In this document: positions 17,030 to 25,987 of the stretch, in pieces
Layout: the number at the start of each line of letters is the position of its first letter
How positions within the stretch are numbered: the stretch's first letter is position 1
Origin: Oscillatoria sp. FACHB-1407
GTDB lineage: Bacteria; Cyanobacteriota; Cyanobacteriia; Elainellales; Elainellaceae
Direction of reading: 5' to 3'
DNA: 64,000 bases
Assembly: GCF_014697545.1 (NCBI RefSeq)
Contig: NZ_JACJSA010000001.1
Location: 62,001 to 126,000 of the forward strand
The notes under the pieces: model-generated
The model's database searches: none
The model's input: only the letters and a program-made list of their open reading frames with translations
What the model was told of the DNA's origin: nothing
Position numbers and translations under genes: made by a program

Positions 17030-18298
17030 ATGACTTCTCCAATTGTGACGTCTCAACTTCAAGCGAAACTTTCTCTCCTGGAAAAATATCAATCCGTTCG
17101 TCAACTGAGCGAATGGATCTGTCAGCCCCTCGCGGTTGAAGATTACGTGATTCAAAGTATGCCTGACGTTAGCCCCCCTAAGTGGCATCTGGCACATACA
17201 AGCTGGTTTTTTGAGACATTTCTATTAGTGCCCAATCTTCCTGGCTACGAGGTTTTTCATCCCAAGTTTGGCTATTTGTTCAACTCCTACTATGAGGCGG
17301 TAGGACAACGCCATCCTCGTCCTCAACGCGGGTTACTCTCTCGCCCTACGGTCGAAGAGATCTATCGCTATCGTGCTTATGTAGATGAAGGGATGCGATC
17401 GCTCCTGTCTCAATCACTCGATCCCTCAGTCGAGTCTCTGGTTGTGTTAGGGCTACATCACGAGCAACAACATCAAGAGTTACTGCTGACCGACATTAAA
17501 CACATCCTCGCGCTAAATCCTCTACGTCCTGCCTATCGAGCCGACCTTCCCCTTTCAAATACCAACGCAGTTCCCACAAAAGAACAGTGGCTCGATTACC
17601 CCGGAGGACTCTATTCCATCGGTTATGACCAGAACGAGTTTGCTTTCGACAACGAATCCCCCTTACACAAGGTCTATTTGCACGACTATTACCTCGCCTC
17701 AACCCTCGTCACCAACAGCGACTATCTAGAATTTATCGAGGCAGGAGGCTATCAAAAATCGGAATATTGGCTCTCAGAAGGCTGGGCAACCCTTCAAAAA
17801 GAGCAGTGGCAGGCTCCACTGTATTGGGAGCACATCGACGGCAACTGGTGGATTATGACGCTGGCAGGGCTACGTCCCCTGGTAGAAGATGAACCTGTTT
17901 GTCACGTTAGCTTATTTGAGGCAGACGCTTACGCACGTTGGGCAGGTAAACGATTACCCACCGAGGCGGAATGGGAAGTGGCAGCAACCCCAGTGGCGAT
18001 CGCAGGCAACTTACTGGAAAGTGGCAGACTGCATCCCGCTCCAGCAGTGGGAGCAACACGACCTGATCAACTTTTTGGGGATGTCTGGGAATGGACTCAA
18101 AGCGCGTATTTGCCCTATCCCGGTTTTCAGCCCGCCGCTGGAGCTGTTGGAGAATACAACGGCAAGTTCATGTGCAATCAAATGGTGCTGCGAGGCGGTT
18201 CCTGTGTCACTCCCCCAAACCACATTCGTCCAACCTATCGCAACTTTTTTCCCCCATCTACCCGCTGGCAGTTTTCAGGCATTCGTCTTGCCAAGTAA
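17030..18298 (+). CDS. egtB: Ergothioneine biosynthesis sulfoxide synthase EgtB
   Basis: EgtB is a non-heme iron enzyme that uses oxygen to join a thiol (gamma-glutamylcysteine or cysteine) to hercynine, making the sulfoxide precursor of ergothioneine. The N-terminal DinB_2 domain (about res 15-160) holds the likely iron ligands: a His in KWHLAHTSWFFET (His53/His56) and HHEQQHQE at 143-150. The C-terminal formylglycine-generating-enzyme (FGE-sulfatase) domain covers about 190-420, with YLEFIEAGGY, WAGKRLPTEAEWE, FGDVWEWTQS and the final RPTYRNFFPPSTRWQFSGIRLA. Length 422 aa is normal. egtD follows after 37 bases. Homologues in cyanobacteria may prefer cysteine; this cannot be read from the sequence. 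Confidence 0.95.
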   Translation: MTSPIVTSQLQAKLSLLEKYQSVRQLSEWICQPLAVEDYVIQSMPDVSPPKWHLAHTSWFFETFLLVPNLPGYEVFHPKFGYLFNSYYEAVGQRHPRPQRGLLSRPTVEEIYRYRAYVDEGMRSLLSQSLDPSVESLVVLGLHHEQQHQELLLTDIKHILALNPLRPAYRADLPLSNTNAVPTKEQWLDYPGGLYSIGYDQNEFAFDNESPLHKVYLHDYYLASTLVTNSDYLEFIEAGGYQKSEYWLSEGWATLQKEQWQAPLYWEHIDGNWWIMTLAGLRPLVEDEPVCHVSLFEADAYARWAGKRLPTEAEWEVAATPVAIAGNLLESGRLHPAPAVGATRPDQLFGDVWEWTQSAYLPYPGFQPAAGAVGEYNGKFMCNQMVLRGGSCVTPPNHIRPTYRNFFPPSTRWQFSGIRLAK

Positions 18299-18335
18299 AT
18301 TTTGAACGCTTCTTTAACCCCCATAGGAACTTTTC

Positions 18336-19355
18336 ATGAGTGCAACATTGACTTCCAATTCCCCAGTTCTCGGCTCTCCGATTCAGCTCTATGATCTTCA
18401 TCCTCCTTTAGAGGACTTACGAGCAGAAGTGTTGCGGGGATTAAGTCAACCTCAAAAGTCGATTTCTCCCAAGTTTCTTTACGACAAGCAAGGCGCAGAA
18501 TTATTTGATGCAATCTGCACGTTAGATGAGTACTATCTGACTCGCACTGAGATGGCGATTTTGACAACCCATGCTCAAGAGATTGCCGATTGGATTGGAG
18601 ATGGTGCTTTGATCGAGTTTGGGAGCGGCAGTAGCCAAAAAATTCGGGTCTTGTTTGACGCGATGGCTTCACTCCCAACGTATGTAGCACTAGACATCTC
18701 TAAACAACATCTCCAGGAATCGTGTGCCGATCTGGTCAATGTTTATCCAAACCTGTTGGCGATCGCCATCTGCACTGACTATACTCAATCGTTTGAACTG
18801 CCAGCTATTCCAGCGATCGCTGATCAACGTCGAGTTGGTTTCTTTCCCGGTTCATCCATCGGTAATCTAGAACCTGATGAGGCAGTTGAATTTCTCAAAA
18901 ATGTTGCTGGAGTGCTCGGTGCCAACGGACGGTTATTAGTTGGAGTTGATTTAAAGAAGAGCACTGCCATTTTAGAGCCTGCCTATGATGACGCTCAGAG
19001 AGTGTCTGCTGCCTTCGCAATGAACCTGTTAGCCCGCATTAACCGAGAGTTGGGAGCCGACTTTGATCTCAACCAATTTCACTATCGGGCGTTTTATAAC
19101 CCCATCGGGCGGATCGAAATGGGACTGGTGAGCCACATCGATCAGACCATCCACTTTGATGGAGTAGAGATTCCTTTTCGTCAGGGTGAAACCTTGCGAA
19201 CCGAATACTCCTATAAATACAACCTTGTTGAATTTCAACAGCTCGCAGAACAGGCAGGCTTTCAAACAAAAGCCATATGGACTGATCCACAACAGTGGTT
19301 TAGTGTGTACGGTCTAGAAGTTATGCCACCCTCCCTTCGCCAGACACCTGATTAG
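18336..19355 (+). CDS. egtD: L-histidine N-alpha-methyltransferase EgtD
   Basis: EgtD trimethylates the amino group of histidine with S-adenosylmethionine to make hercynine, the substrate of EgtB. The histidine-specific methyltransferase domain (Methyltransf_33) covers the whole 339 aa: PKFLYDKQGAELFDAICTL, the EYYLTRTEMAIL block, the SAM loop LIEFGSGSSQKIR, VALDISKQHLQESC, FFPGSSIGNLEPDEA, LLVGVDLKKS and the substrate-side NFxYRAFYNP-like FHYRAFYNP. Gene order egtB-egtD with a 37-bp gap indicates one operon. EgtA, EgtC and EgtE genes are not next to it, consistent with a short pathway that borrows other enzymes for the last step. Confidence 0.96.
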   Translation: MSATLTSNSPVLGSPIQLYDLHPPLEDLRAEVLRGLSQPQKSISPKFLYDKQGAELFDAICTLDEYYLTRTEMAILTTHAQEIADWIGDGALIEFGSGSSQKIRVLFDAMASLPTYVALDISKQHLQESCADLVNVYPNLLAIAICTDYTQSFELPAIPAIADQRRVGFFPGSSIGNLEPDEAVEFLKNVAGVLGANGRLLVGVDLKKSTAILEPAYDDAQRVSAAFAMNLLARINRELGADFDLNQFHYRAFYNPIGRIEMGLVSHIDQTIHFDGVEIPFRQGETLRTEYSYKYNLVEFQQLAEQAGFQTKAIWTDPQQWFSVYGLEVMPPSLRQTPD

Positions 19356-19925
19356 GATCAGCAATCCAATCACCTCTCACGAAAGGGTGAACTGGGTTTG
19401 AAATTGATGGCACTCACACAACCAGGAGAGCAATTGTAAAGTGATATCTCCGTTATGAGTGAAAGGACTTGAGTCAGTTTCTGTGTTTCCTACTAAGCAT
19501 TGCAGCAGTCGTCAGACTCTAAGGTGAATGATTTTGGGGTGAGGATGTGCCACAACCATACGGCACATCCTCATTTATTTAGGACAACCTCAGCAGTCAA
19601 CTGAAGCCAGAGGAATCCGACACGAGCACATAAAACCGATGAGTCGTTTCACTCTAAACCATACATAACAATCGACCGCTGCCTGGAGCAGTCTTTAAAC
19701 TGTTGAGAGTTGTAGTTCTACAGTTTCGTAATCTCACACATCAATGCATAAATTTAGGAACAAAATGATGAAATTTTGATCCAAACGAGTATGATAGCAA
19801 GTATGATGAGTGGTCATTCGTCATCAGCACGATCAGTTCAGTAAAAACTGACAAGTCGCGTCACCACTACAGAATTCCGACTAGAATTCAAATTCCCGAT
19901 CCATAGAAGGAGAACTATACCAAAC
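19356..19925. other. Intergenic region with a stable hairpin, possible small RNA
   Basis: This 570-bp gap has no coding frame of note. Its main feature is the terminator-like hairpin at 19541-19572, almost 190 bases past the egtD stop, which leaves room for a long 3' UTR or a separate small transcript. AT-rich DNA at 19740-19800 (TATGAT boxes) could hold the promoter for the basic-tailed protein gene at 19926. Confidence 0.4.
19541..19580 (+). terminator. Hairpin with T-rich tail after egtD
   Basis: The arms GAGGATGTGCC (19541-19551) and GGCACATCCTC (19562-19572) are perfectly complementary over 11 bp with a 10-base loop, followed by ATTTATTT. It fits an intrinsic terminator for the egtBD transcript or for a small RNA in the gap. 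Confidence 0.65.
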
Positions 19926-20627
19926 ATGGCTACCACACAAGAGCGATCGTCAAGCAAGTCAAAGAGACGAGTAACTGCTGCCGCCGTTCCGAAATCGATG
20001 ATTGAGAAAGCTTCTCTCACACTTGCTGACCTACCAGAGAAGCCGAAGGAGACGTTGCAGTTGCGAGAGGCGATCCAATTGTTGGTAGACCCCATCACAA
20101 CGGCACTGGCAAAAGGTTACAGCCGCGAAGAAATCGTCACGCTGTTGAACGACAAAGGGATCGATATTACGACTGCATCTTTGCAGTACTACCTGATGCG
20201 GTTCCGTCAGCAAGCACCTAAAACCAAAGGCAAGACTCGCAGACCTCGCCGCAAAAAGGGTGAAATCGCTGAATCAACTGTTGAAAATATCAACGGTTCT
20301 GCTCCTGCCAGTGAAGCGGCTGCCCCGATTGAGACTGCAACGACTACTGTATCTGAGCCTGCAACAGAACCCGCTCCTAAAAAGCGACGTGGACCTGCAA
20401 AGGGAAGCACCCCTAAAACTACCACTAAGCGAGCCGCAGCGAAGGCTAAACCTGCTGTAGCTGAAACTGTTGTTGAGTCAGACAAGCCAGCTACAAAAAC
20501 TCGGAAACCTAGATCAACCAATACGGCTAAGGCATCCGAACCAAAGGCAAAGCCAGCGGCAAAGAAGACTTCAACTCGTGGATCAACAACACGCAAGCCC
20601 AGAGCGGCTAAGCCAAAAACCACCTGA
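19926..20627 (+). CDS. Putative DNA-binding protein with histone H1-like tail, 233 aa
   Basis: Two parts can be seen. Residues about 28-95 form a compact helical domain (LREAIQLLVDPITTALAKGY, then SREEIVTLLNDKGIDITTASLQYYLMRFR) that looks like a helix-turn-helix of the kind found in MobC/TraK-like plasmid or transposon accessory proteins: a Lys-Gly-Tyr turn, a helix, and a following recognition helix. Residues 97-233 are almost entirely Lys/Arg/Ala/Pro/Thr (e.g. KTRRPRRKKGE, PKKRRGPAKGSTPK, STRGSTTRKPRAAKPK), disordered and very basic, like eukaryotic histone H1 tails and bacterial HU-tail or Hc1-like proteins. I infer sequence-unspecific DNA compaction or tethering. AAGGAG lies 12 bases before the ATG; a terminator follows at 20743. 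Confidence 0.8.
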   Translation: MATTQERSSSKSKRRVTAAAVPKSMIEKASLTLADLPEKPKETLQLREAIQLLVDPITTALAKGYSREEIVTLLNDKGIDITTASLQYYLMRFRQQAPKTKGKTRRPRRKKGEIAESTVENINGSAPASEAAAPIETATTTVSEPATEPAPKKRRGPAKGSTPKTTTKRAAAKAKPAVAETVVESDKPATKTRKPRSTNTAKASEPKAKPAAKKTSTRGSTTRKPRAAKPKTT

Positions 20628-20742
20628 GCCGTAGCAGACAACTAAGTCAAACTTTGTTGTCGTTCTGATGATTGGCTGGTTTCGTGAGATAACCAGCACA
20701 GGGGAATTGCCTGATTACTAACAGTGCACAGTGAATGAGTTG

Positions 20743-20782
20743 AGAGAGGTTTACCGATTAAGGTGTACCTCTCTTAGTTTTT
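20743..20782 (+). terminator. Intrinsic terminator of the basic-tailed protein gene
   Basis: The arms AGAGAGGT(TT)ACC and GGT(GT)ACCTCTCT pair with a small internal loop around GATTAA, followed by TAGTTTTTAGG. It lies about 115 bases after the stop at 20627, with nothing else in between. Confidence 0.65.
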
Positions 20783-20791
20783 AGGTTGCTT

Positions 20792-20913
20792 AGTACTGCT
20801 ATTCATAGATAGGGTTTGGAAATAAAACCAGAGGGGTGTGGGGGCTGCGCCTCCAGCCAGGGGTTTCACCCCTGCGCCCCAGATTCCCACCCTTATTTAC
20901 GACGAGTTGTACT
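20792..20913. repeat. MITE-like palindromic repeat, family A1, copy 2
   Basis: It is the same 122-bp element as at 632-753 in the same orientation, with the same ends (AGTACTGCTATTC and GAGTTGTACT) and only scattered base changes. It lies immediately downstream of the terminator at 20743-20782 and upstream of the parvulin-like gene. Bases 20914-21070 contain no other feature apart from a HIP1-like GCGATCGC site. Confidence 0.75.
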
Positions 20914-21070
20914 TAGACATGGAAAAATCCACAACCATTGTCTACTTTAGGGATAAGGGCATCTTTGTAAGCCAGTGCTACTATGGTCAAACTGGCGATC
21001 GCACCTACCGAGACAGCCTTTTATCAATCATTTGTTGCTATTACCGTGTGTTGTTAAGGAGTGGACGCTG

Positions 21071-21697
21071 ATGTTGCCCTCATCCTCCTACGAACAGATT
21101 CTTGACTCTGTTATTGCATCAATTGACTATACGCAGGAGGAGTGGGAGTGTTTTCTTCAACAATTTCTGCACAAAAAGAATTATCAAACCTGGCTAAAAC
21201 AACAAGGAGTCCGATCAGAAACGTTTGAAACATGGGTCAAGCGAGAACTCGCCATTCGTAAGTTTCAACAGCGGCAATGGGGTAAAAAAGTCAGTTCCTA
21301 CTTTCTCGATCGCAAACATCAACTTGATCAAGTTGTATTCTCCCTAGTTTATCTACAGGATAGAAACGTTGCTCAAGAACTCTACTTTCGGATTGCTGAG
21401 GGAGAACAATCCCTGGCGGAAGTTGCGCACATCTATTCCGAGAAAGCAGATGCACCTGTCGATGGCAAAGTCGGACCCATTGAATTAGGTAAGCTGCATC
21501 CTGAACTAGCCCGCCTCTTCTATGGAGCACGTTCGGGGCAACTCTGGGAGCCGTTTGTGCTGGATGAGTGGATTGTGATTGCTCGGTTAGAAGAAATTAT
21601 TCCGATTCAGTTTGACGATCTGGTCAGACAATTTCTGCTCAATGAATTGCTAGAGAATTGGTTACAAGAGCAGATTTGCCAGCGTTCTTCGGGATAG
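21071..21697 (+). CDS. Parvulin-like peptidylprolyl isomerase
   Basis: I start at ATG 21071 (MLPSSSYEQILDSV), where AAGGAG stands 9 bases upstream; the frame is open a further 32 codons. The N-terminal half is helical, like the SurA/PrsA chaperone arm (YTQEEWECFLQQFLHKKNYQTWL). The C-terminal part is a rotamase domain: VAQELYFRIAEGEQSLAEVA, HIYSEKADAPVDGKVGPIELG, LHPELARLFYGARSGQLWEPF and WIVIARLEEI. There is no signal peptide, so it should act in the cytoplasm. Cyanobacterial proteins of this type often sit next to peptide-export genes; none is seen here. Confidence 0.88.
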   Translation: MLPSSSYEQILDSVIASIDYTQEEWECFLQQFLHKKNYQTWLKQQGVRSETFETWVKRELAIRKFQQRQWGKKVSSYFLDRKHQLDQVVFSLVYLQDRNVAQELYFRIAEGEQSLAEVAHIYSEKADAPVDGKVGPIELGKLHPELARLFYGARSGQLWEPFVLDEWIVIARLEEIIPIQFDDLVRQFLLNELLENWLQEQICQRSSG

Positions 21698-21867
21698 AAG
21701 CGCAGGTAGCGTTAAAGAAGTACTTTTTTAGATAGAGTGCTGTGAATTAAAACACGTCGTCGTGTAGATCAGCCCATCAACTCAAGGCTGATGTTCACTC
21801 TGAGGCATGTGTCAGAATTAAAGAGTGGATCATCAATACCAACATAACATCAACACAATAATTAACA

Positions 21868-22395
21868 ATGGGCTTATTAATGGTGGACATGGACGGTACG
21901 CTCCGAATGCCACTCGAAGGGAAACCTTATTTTCAGCACCCTCAAGATCAGTGCATTATTACAGGAGTAGATACCGCCCTTCAGGCTTACAAAGACAACT
22001 GGACGATTGTTGGCATCACCAATGATGCTGGCGTTGCATTGGGATATAAGTCATTACATACGTGTGTTGAGGAACTGCAATATACACTGCAACTCGTGCC
22101 CGAACTTGAGGAAATATATGTTTGTCCTGACTTTAACGGTAGACGGTGCTGGCGGGTAACTCGTCAGAGTGTCCATAATCACAGTCAAACACGTTGGTTT
22201 CGGCAATATTCTATACCGCAACCAGGGCTGTTAAAGCTCGCGATGGTACGACACAATCAACTGCCCGAAGATTGTCTGTATGTGGGCGATCGCCCCGAAG
22301 ATGAAGAAGCGGCTCGACGGGCAGAGGTGTCGTTTCAGTGGGCGTGGGCGTGGATTGCACGACATCAAGCAGAGGCAGCTTTTAAGTTGCGTTAA
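21868..22395 (+). CDS. HAD-family phosphatase (subfamily IIIA-like)
   Basis: The 175-aa protein has HAD motif I as VDMDGTL with nucleophile Asp7 and acid/base Asp9, motif II in VGITNDAGVALG (Thr), a lysine in PGLLKLAMVRH, and motif IV as YVGDRPEDEEAA. Such small HAD-IIIA proteins include histidinol and heptose bisphosphate phosphatases and polynucleotide 3'-phosphatases. The insert between motifs I and II is short, and a CPDFNGRRCWR segment lies where GmhB-like enzymes have cysteines. The substrate is not identifiable. The gene is isolated, 170 bases after the parvulin-like gene. Confidence 0.87.
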   Translation: MGLLMVDMDGTLRMPLEGKPYFQHPQDQCIITGVDTALQAYKDNWTIVGITNDAGVALGYKSLHTCVEELQYTLQLVPELEEIYVCPDFNGRRCWRVTRQSVHNHSQTRWFRQYSIPQPGLLKLAMVRHNQLPEDCLYVGDRPEDEEAARRAEVSFQWAWAWIARHQAEAAFKLR

Positions 22396-22518
22396 ACTCG
22401 GTCGCCATTTTGAAGTTTGGTTTTGTGATTTCGGATTAAGCCAGGGTTGAGCGAGTTTTAGCGGGTGAACGCCTCCCGCTTCTCTTTGCCTCCTGGAATG
22501 CTGCCTTTATCAGGTGAT

Positions 22519-23100
22519 ATGAGTTCAAGTTCAAGCAGTCAATTTCAACGAAAAAAGCCATTACAACAGGCAATTGCAGGAGCAATCACAATTTTCTTAC
22601 TGTCGGGGTGTGATGTCATTCGCAACATGCCTCCAATTTTGCCAACGTTTCCTCTTCCGTCATCCCCTTCACCCTCCAGTGCAGATGCGGCTCAGTCAGC
22701 CGCCGCAGCCCAAATGGAGAGTGATGTATTGCAACAAATTAACGCCATTCGTCAACAGAATGGGCTGAGTCCCTTGAAGGACAATCCCAAGTTGGCGCAA
22801 GTTGCAAGACGATATAGCCAACGCATGGCAGAACAAAACTTTTTTAGCCACACGGCTCCTGAAGGAGACACGATGGTCGATCGCGTGCGATCAGCCCGGA
22901 TTTTTTACTTTGCGTTGGGTGAGAATCTGTTTAAAGGCACCAATCTTCCTGATCCTGCCACCGATGCAGTTGAGGGTTGGATGAATAGCCCCGGACATCG
23001 ACGCAATATTTTGCAACCTGAATACCGCGAGATGGGTATTGGCGTTTGGCGTCAGGGCAATACGTATTACTTCACGCAGCTGTTGATGCGATCGCTATAA
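22519..23100 (+). CDS. CAP-domain (SCP/PR1) lipoprotein
   Basis: The N-terminus MSSSSSSQFQRKKPLQQAIA then GAITIFLLSGC is a lipoprotein signal with a good lipobox (LSGC). I start at ATG 22519 because it gives a signal of normal length; a GTG at 22465 gives a longer leader. After a Pro/Ser-rich linker the CAP domain runs from about residue 65: VLQQINAIRQQNGLSPLKDN, then VARRYSQRMAEQNFFSHTAPEG, GENLFKG, VEGWMNSPGHRRNILQPEYREMGIG and a closing YYFTQLLM. The CAP residues His (FFSH), Glu (GEN) and His (SPGHR) are conserved. Bacterial CAP proteins are extracytoplasmic, with unknown substrates. Confidence 0.9.
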   Translation: MSSSSSSQFQRKKPLQQAIAGAITIFLLSGCDVIRNMPPILPTFPLPSSPSPSSADAAQSAAAAQMESDVLQQINAIRQQNGLSPLKDNPKLAQVARRYSQRMAEQNFFSHTAPEGDTMVDRVRSARIFYFALGENLFKGTNLPDPATDAVEGWMNSPGHRRNILQPEYREMGIGVWRQGNTYYFTQLLMRSL

Positions 23101-23324
23101 CTGCTCCAGCCTCGTACGGCTAAAACTGCTATATATCTCATACACTTCCTTCTACGACTGCCGTTTGCTACACTTCAAACCTTAACTTTTCAGCAAATTC
23201 CAGCATTTCTGAAACGTCTCCGTGATACTCTTTTCGGGTTAAGTCACTAAACGAACAATCTGTAGAGTCACGGATTGAGACAATCAATTGTCGTTTGGAG
23301 CAACGCTGTGATTGAGGGAGTGCT

Positions 23325-25034
23325 ATGAGTTATCGCATGGATCGCCGTGCTTATGCTGAAACCTTTGGACCCACGGTGGGCGATCGCGTCCGGTTAGCCG
23401 ATACAGAACTCATTATTGAAGTGGAACGTGACTACACCACCTATGGCGATGAGGTGAAGTTTGGCGGTGGCAAAGTCATCCGAGATGGCATGGGACAGTC
23501 GCCGATTACCAACGAGGGGGGAGCCGTTGATGCGGTGATTACCAATGCACTGATTCTCGACTGGTGGGGCATTGTCAAAGCCGATGTGGGGATCAAAGAT
23601 GGCAAGATTGCAGCGATCGGCAAAGCCGGCAATCCCTACATTCAAGACAACATTGACATCATTATTGGACCCGGAACCGAGGCGATCGCTGGCGAAGGCA
23701 TGATCCTCACCGCTGGGGGCATCGACACGCACATTCACTTTATTTGCCCCCAACAGATTGAAACGGCGATCGCCTCTGGCATCACAACCATGATTGGCGG
23801 TGGCACTGGACCTGCTGCCGGAACCAACGCCACCACTTGCACGCCCGGGCCCTGGAATATCTACCGGATGCTACAAGCGGCAGACGACTTCCCGATGAAT
23901 TTGGGCTTTTCGGGGAAAGGGAACACCTCTCAACCCGATGCCCTGGAAGAGCAGGTAGAAGCCGGAGTCATCGGGTTAAAGCTACATGAAGACTGGGGAA
24001 CGACCCCCGCGACGATCGACACTTGCCTCAGTGTTGCTGAAGACTACGACATTCAGGTGGCGATTCACACCGACACCCTGAACGAAGCAGGCTTTGTCGA
24101 AGATTCGATTGCCGCCTTCAAAAATCGCGTCATCCACACCTATCACACGGAAGGCGCAGGTGGGGGGCACGCACCCGACATTATTAAGGTGTGTGGCGAG
24201 TTAAACGTGTTGCCCTCTTCCACCAATCCGACTCGTCCCTACACCGTCAACACGCTCGAAGAACACCTCGACATGCTGATGGTGTGCCATCACCTCGATC
24301 GCAGCATTCCCGAAGATGTCGCCTTTGCAGAGTCGCGGATTCGCCGCGAGACGATCGCCGCTGAAGATATCCTGCATGATCTGGGAGCCTTCAGCATGAT
24401 CTCGTCTGACTCGCAGGCGATGGGACGAATTGGCGAGGTGATCATCCGCACCTGGCAAACGGGACACAAAATGAAGGTGCAACGTGGGAAGTTACAGGAA
24501 GATGGCGATCGCAATGACAACACCCGCGCCAAACGCTACATCGCTAAATACACCATTAATCCCGCGATCACACATGGCATTTCAGAATATGTGGGTTCTG
24601 TAGAAGTCGGTAAACTGGCAGATCTTTGTCTGTGGCGACCTGCTTTCTTTGGGGTGAAACCCGAATTGGTGCTCAAAGGTGGCATGATTGCCTGGGCGCA
24701 GATGGGCGATGCAAACGCCAGCATTCCCACCCCGCAACCCGTTCACATGCGACCCATGTTTGCCAGCTTTGGTGGAGCCAGACACGCCACTTCCCTCACT
24801 TTCTTGTCGCAAGCGGCCCTGAAGAAGGACATTCCCGACAAGTTGAAGTTGCACAAACAGGTTGTTGCAGTGTCTAACATTCGGCAACTCACGAAGAAAG
24901 ATATGAAGCTCAACGATCTGACTCCCCAGATTGAAGTTGATCCCGAAACCTATGAAGTTCGCGCCGACGGAGAACTGCTGATTTGCGAACCAGCCACATC
25001 TCTACCCATGGCACAGCGTTACTTTTTGTTCTAA
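23325..25034 (+). CDS. ureC: Urease alpha subunit
   Basis: UreC carries the dinickel centre of urease, which hydrolyses urea to ammonia and carbamate. All catalytic residues are present at positions shifted by 2 from the Klebsiella numbering: His136 and His138 (DTHIHF), carbamylated Lys219 ([11 protein letters not shown]), His248 (VAIHTD), His274 (HTYHTEG), flap Cys321-His322 (MVCHHLD) and Asp362 (ISSDSQ). The length of 569 aa is normal. It stands alone: no ureA, ureB, ureD, ureE, ureF or ureG gene is next to it, so the other subunits and nickel chaperones must lie elsewhere. No NtcA-like GTAN8TAC site could be found in the 224-bp leader. Confidence 0.98.
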   Translation: MSYRMDRRAYAETFGPTVGDRVRLADTELIIEVERDYTTYGDEVKFGGGKVIRDGMGQSPITNEGGAVDAVITNALILDWWGIVKADVGIKDGKIAAIGKAGNPYIQDNIDIIIGPGTEAIAGEGMILTAGGIDTHIHFICPQQIETAIASGITTMIGGGTGPAAGTNATTCTPGPWNIYRMLQAADDFPMNLGFSGKGNTSQPDALEEQVEAGVIGLKLHEDWGTTPATIDTCLSVAEDYDIQVAIHTDTLNEAGFVEDSIAAFKNRVIHTYHTEGAGGGHAPDIIKVCGELNVLPSSTNPTRPYTVNTLEEHLDMLMVCHHLDRSIPEDVAFAESRIRRETIAAEDILHDLGAFSMISSDSQAMGRIGEVIIRTWQTGHKMKVQRGKLQEDGDRNDNTRAKRYIAKYTINPAITHGISEYVGSVEVGKLADLCLWRPAFFGVKPELVLKGGMIAWAQMGDANASIPTPQPVHMRPMFASFGGARHATSLTFLSQAALKKDIPDKLKLHKQVVAVSNIRQLTKKDMKLNDLTPQIEVDPETYEVRADGELLICEPATSLPMAQRYFLF

Positions 25035-25192
25035 CGAGCTTTCCTGACACAAGCAGGGAACCGAACCAAACGTCTCGATGTCTTCTCTTGAATAGGGATG
25101 TTACAGGCAAGAGGATTGGAGGAACCTTTCCTCAATGCCTGGTTCATATGAAATTCGGGTGTTGCTGATCTTGGGAATGAATTATAGCCCTA
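25035..25192. other. Post-ureC gap, repeat fragment
   Basis: No gene is seen between ureC and the repeat at 25193. The stretch GTTGCTGATCTTGGGAATGA at about 25161-25180 recurs at 53285 and, reversed, at 16293, and is part of a dispersed repeat. Confidence 0.4.
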
Positions 25193-25290
25193 CGCATCTG
25201 CATTAGGACATCAGGGGGTGTGGGGGCTACGCCCCCCAGCCAGGGGTTCCACCCCTGCACCCCGTTCTAACCTTAGTGAGTACTGCTATA
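25193..25290. repeat. MITE-like palindromic repeat, family A2, copy 1
   Basis: The element starts TATAGCCCTACGCAT and ends GTACTGCTATA. It is the reverse of 53595-53701, with nearly the same sequence over about 100 bp. The centre has two hairpins (GGGGGC/GCCCCC and CAGGGG/CCCCTG arms). The rest of the gap (25291-25567) is AT-rich leader for the pentapeptide-repeat gene and shows nothing else. Confidence 0.8.
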
Positions 25291-25567
25291 GTCGCAAGTA
25301 AGAGGCGCGTACAGGTTGAAACAATTTGCCTGAAGGGAGTGATAAAACTTGCTTCTGCAAAACTGGTGTTGTTCGACCGAATTTGAGATTAAACCTGATG
25401 GAGTCAATGTTGCTGATTCAATAAAGATTCCTGAATCCATTCCTTACGTTCTGAAGAAAATAATATGATGTGAGCGAGGCATTTTGTCTTGAATTTGAGT
25501 TGTTCATCTGCCCCTGTCGTTTATCGGCTGTCTGCTCAACATCAAGTATTTGGTGGAGTTTAGAGAG

Positions 25568-25864
25568 ATGAAACTTAAAATTTCAAGTACTTGGGTCTTG
25601 TTGGTGGTCATGGGATTGACACTACCCGTTAAAGCTGCAAACTCTGACCACATTCGGCGATTGCTAGACACGAACACCTGCCCCAGTTGTGATTTAAGCG
25701 GGGCTAACTTGTCTGGTGCCAATTTATCGAGAGCTAATCTAGCCAATGCCGATCTCCGGTTTGCCGATTTAAGGAACGCTAACCTGAGCTATGCCGACTT
25801 GCGGGGTGCAAATTTGAATGGAGCGAACTTAAACGGCGCAAACCTGCAAGGAGCAAGATATTAG
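25568..25864 (+). CDS. Secreted pentapeptide-repeat protein, 98 aa
   Basis: I start at ATG 25568 ([20 protein letters not shown]), which gives a clear signal peptide ending near VKAANS; a TTG six codons upstream is the alternative. The mature part has [15 protein letters not shown] then about ten A(D/N)LxX pentapeptides ([20 protein letters not shown], then [20 protein letters not shown]). The repeats form a short right-handed quadrilateral beta helix. Two cysteines lie before the repeats in CPSC and could bind metal or form a disulfide. Function is unknown; such small exported repeats are common in cyanobacteria. Confidence 0.87.
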   Translation: MKLKISSTWVLLVVMGLTLPVKAANSDHIRRLLDTNTCPSCDLSGANLSGANLSRANLANADLRFADLRNANLSYADLRGANLNGANLNGANLQGARY

Positions 25865-25987
25865 CTCGACATCAATTTAAGATTTTGGCTTTGATAGCAA
25901 CTATTGAGACAATTCAGACAAGGGTTGTGGGATTACACCCCTGACCAGAATTCTAGCCTCAGCCAAATTTGTCCTGACACAATCCAG

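Noticed and set aside
20207-20641. Minus-strand open frame opposite the basic-tailed protein gene
   Set aside because: Val/Ala/Gly/Phe-rich low-complexity shadow of the Lys/Ala-rich tail.
23101-23324. NtcA-binding site before ureC
   Set aside because: I looked for GTA-N8-TAC with a suitable -10 box and found none.
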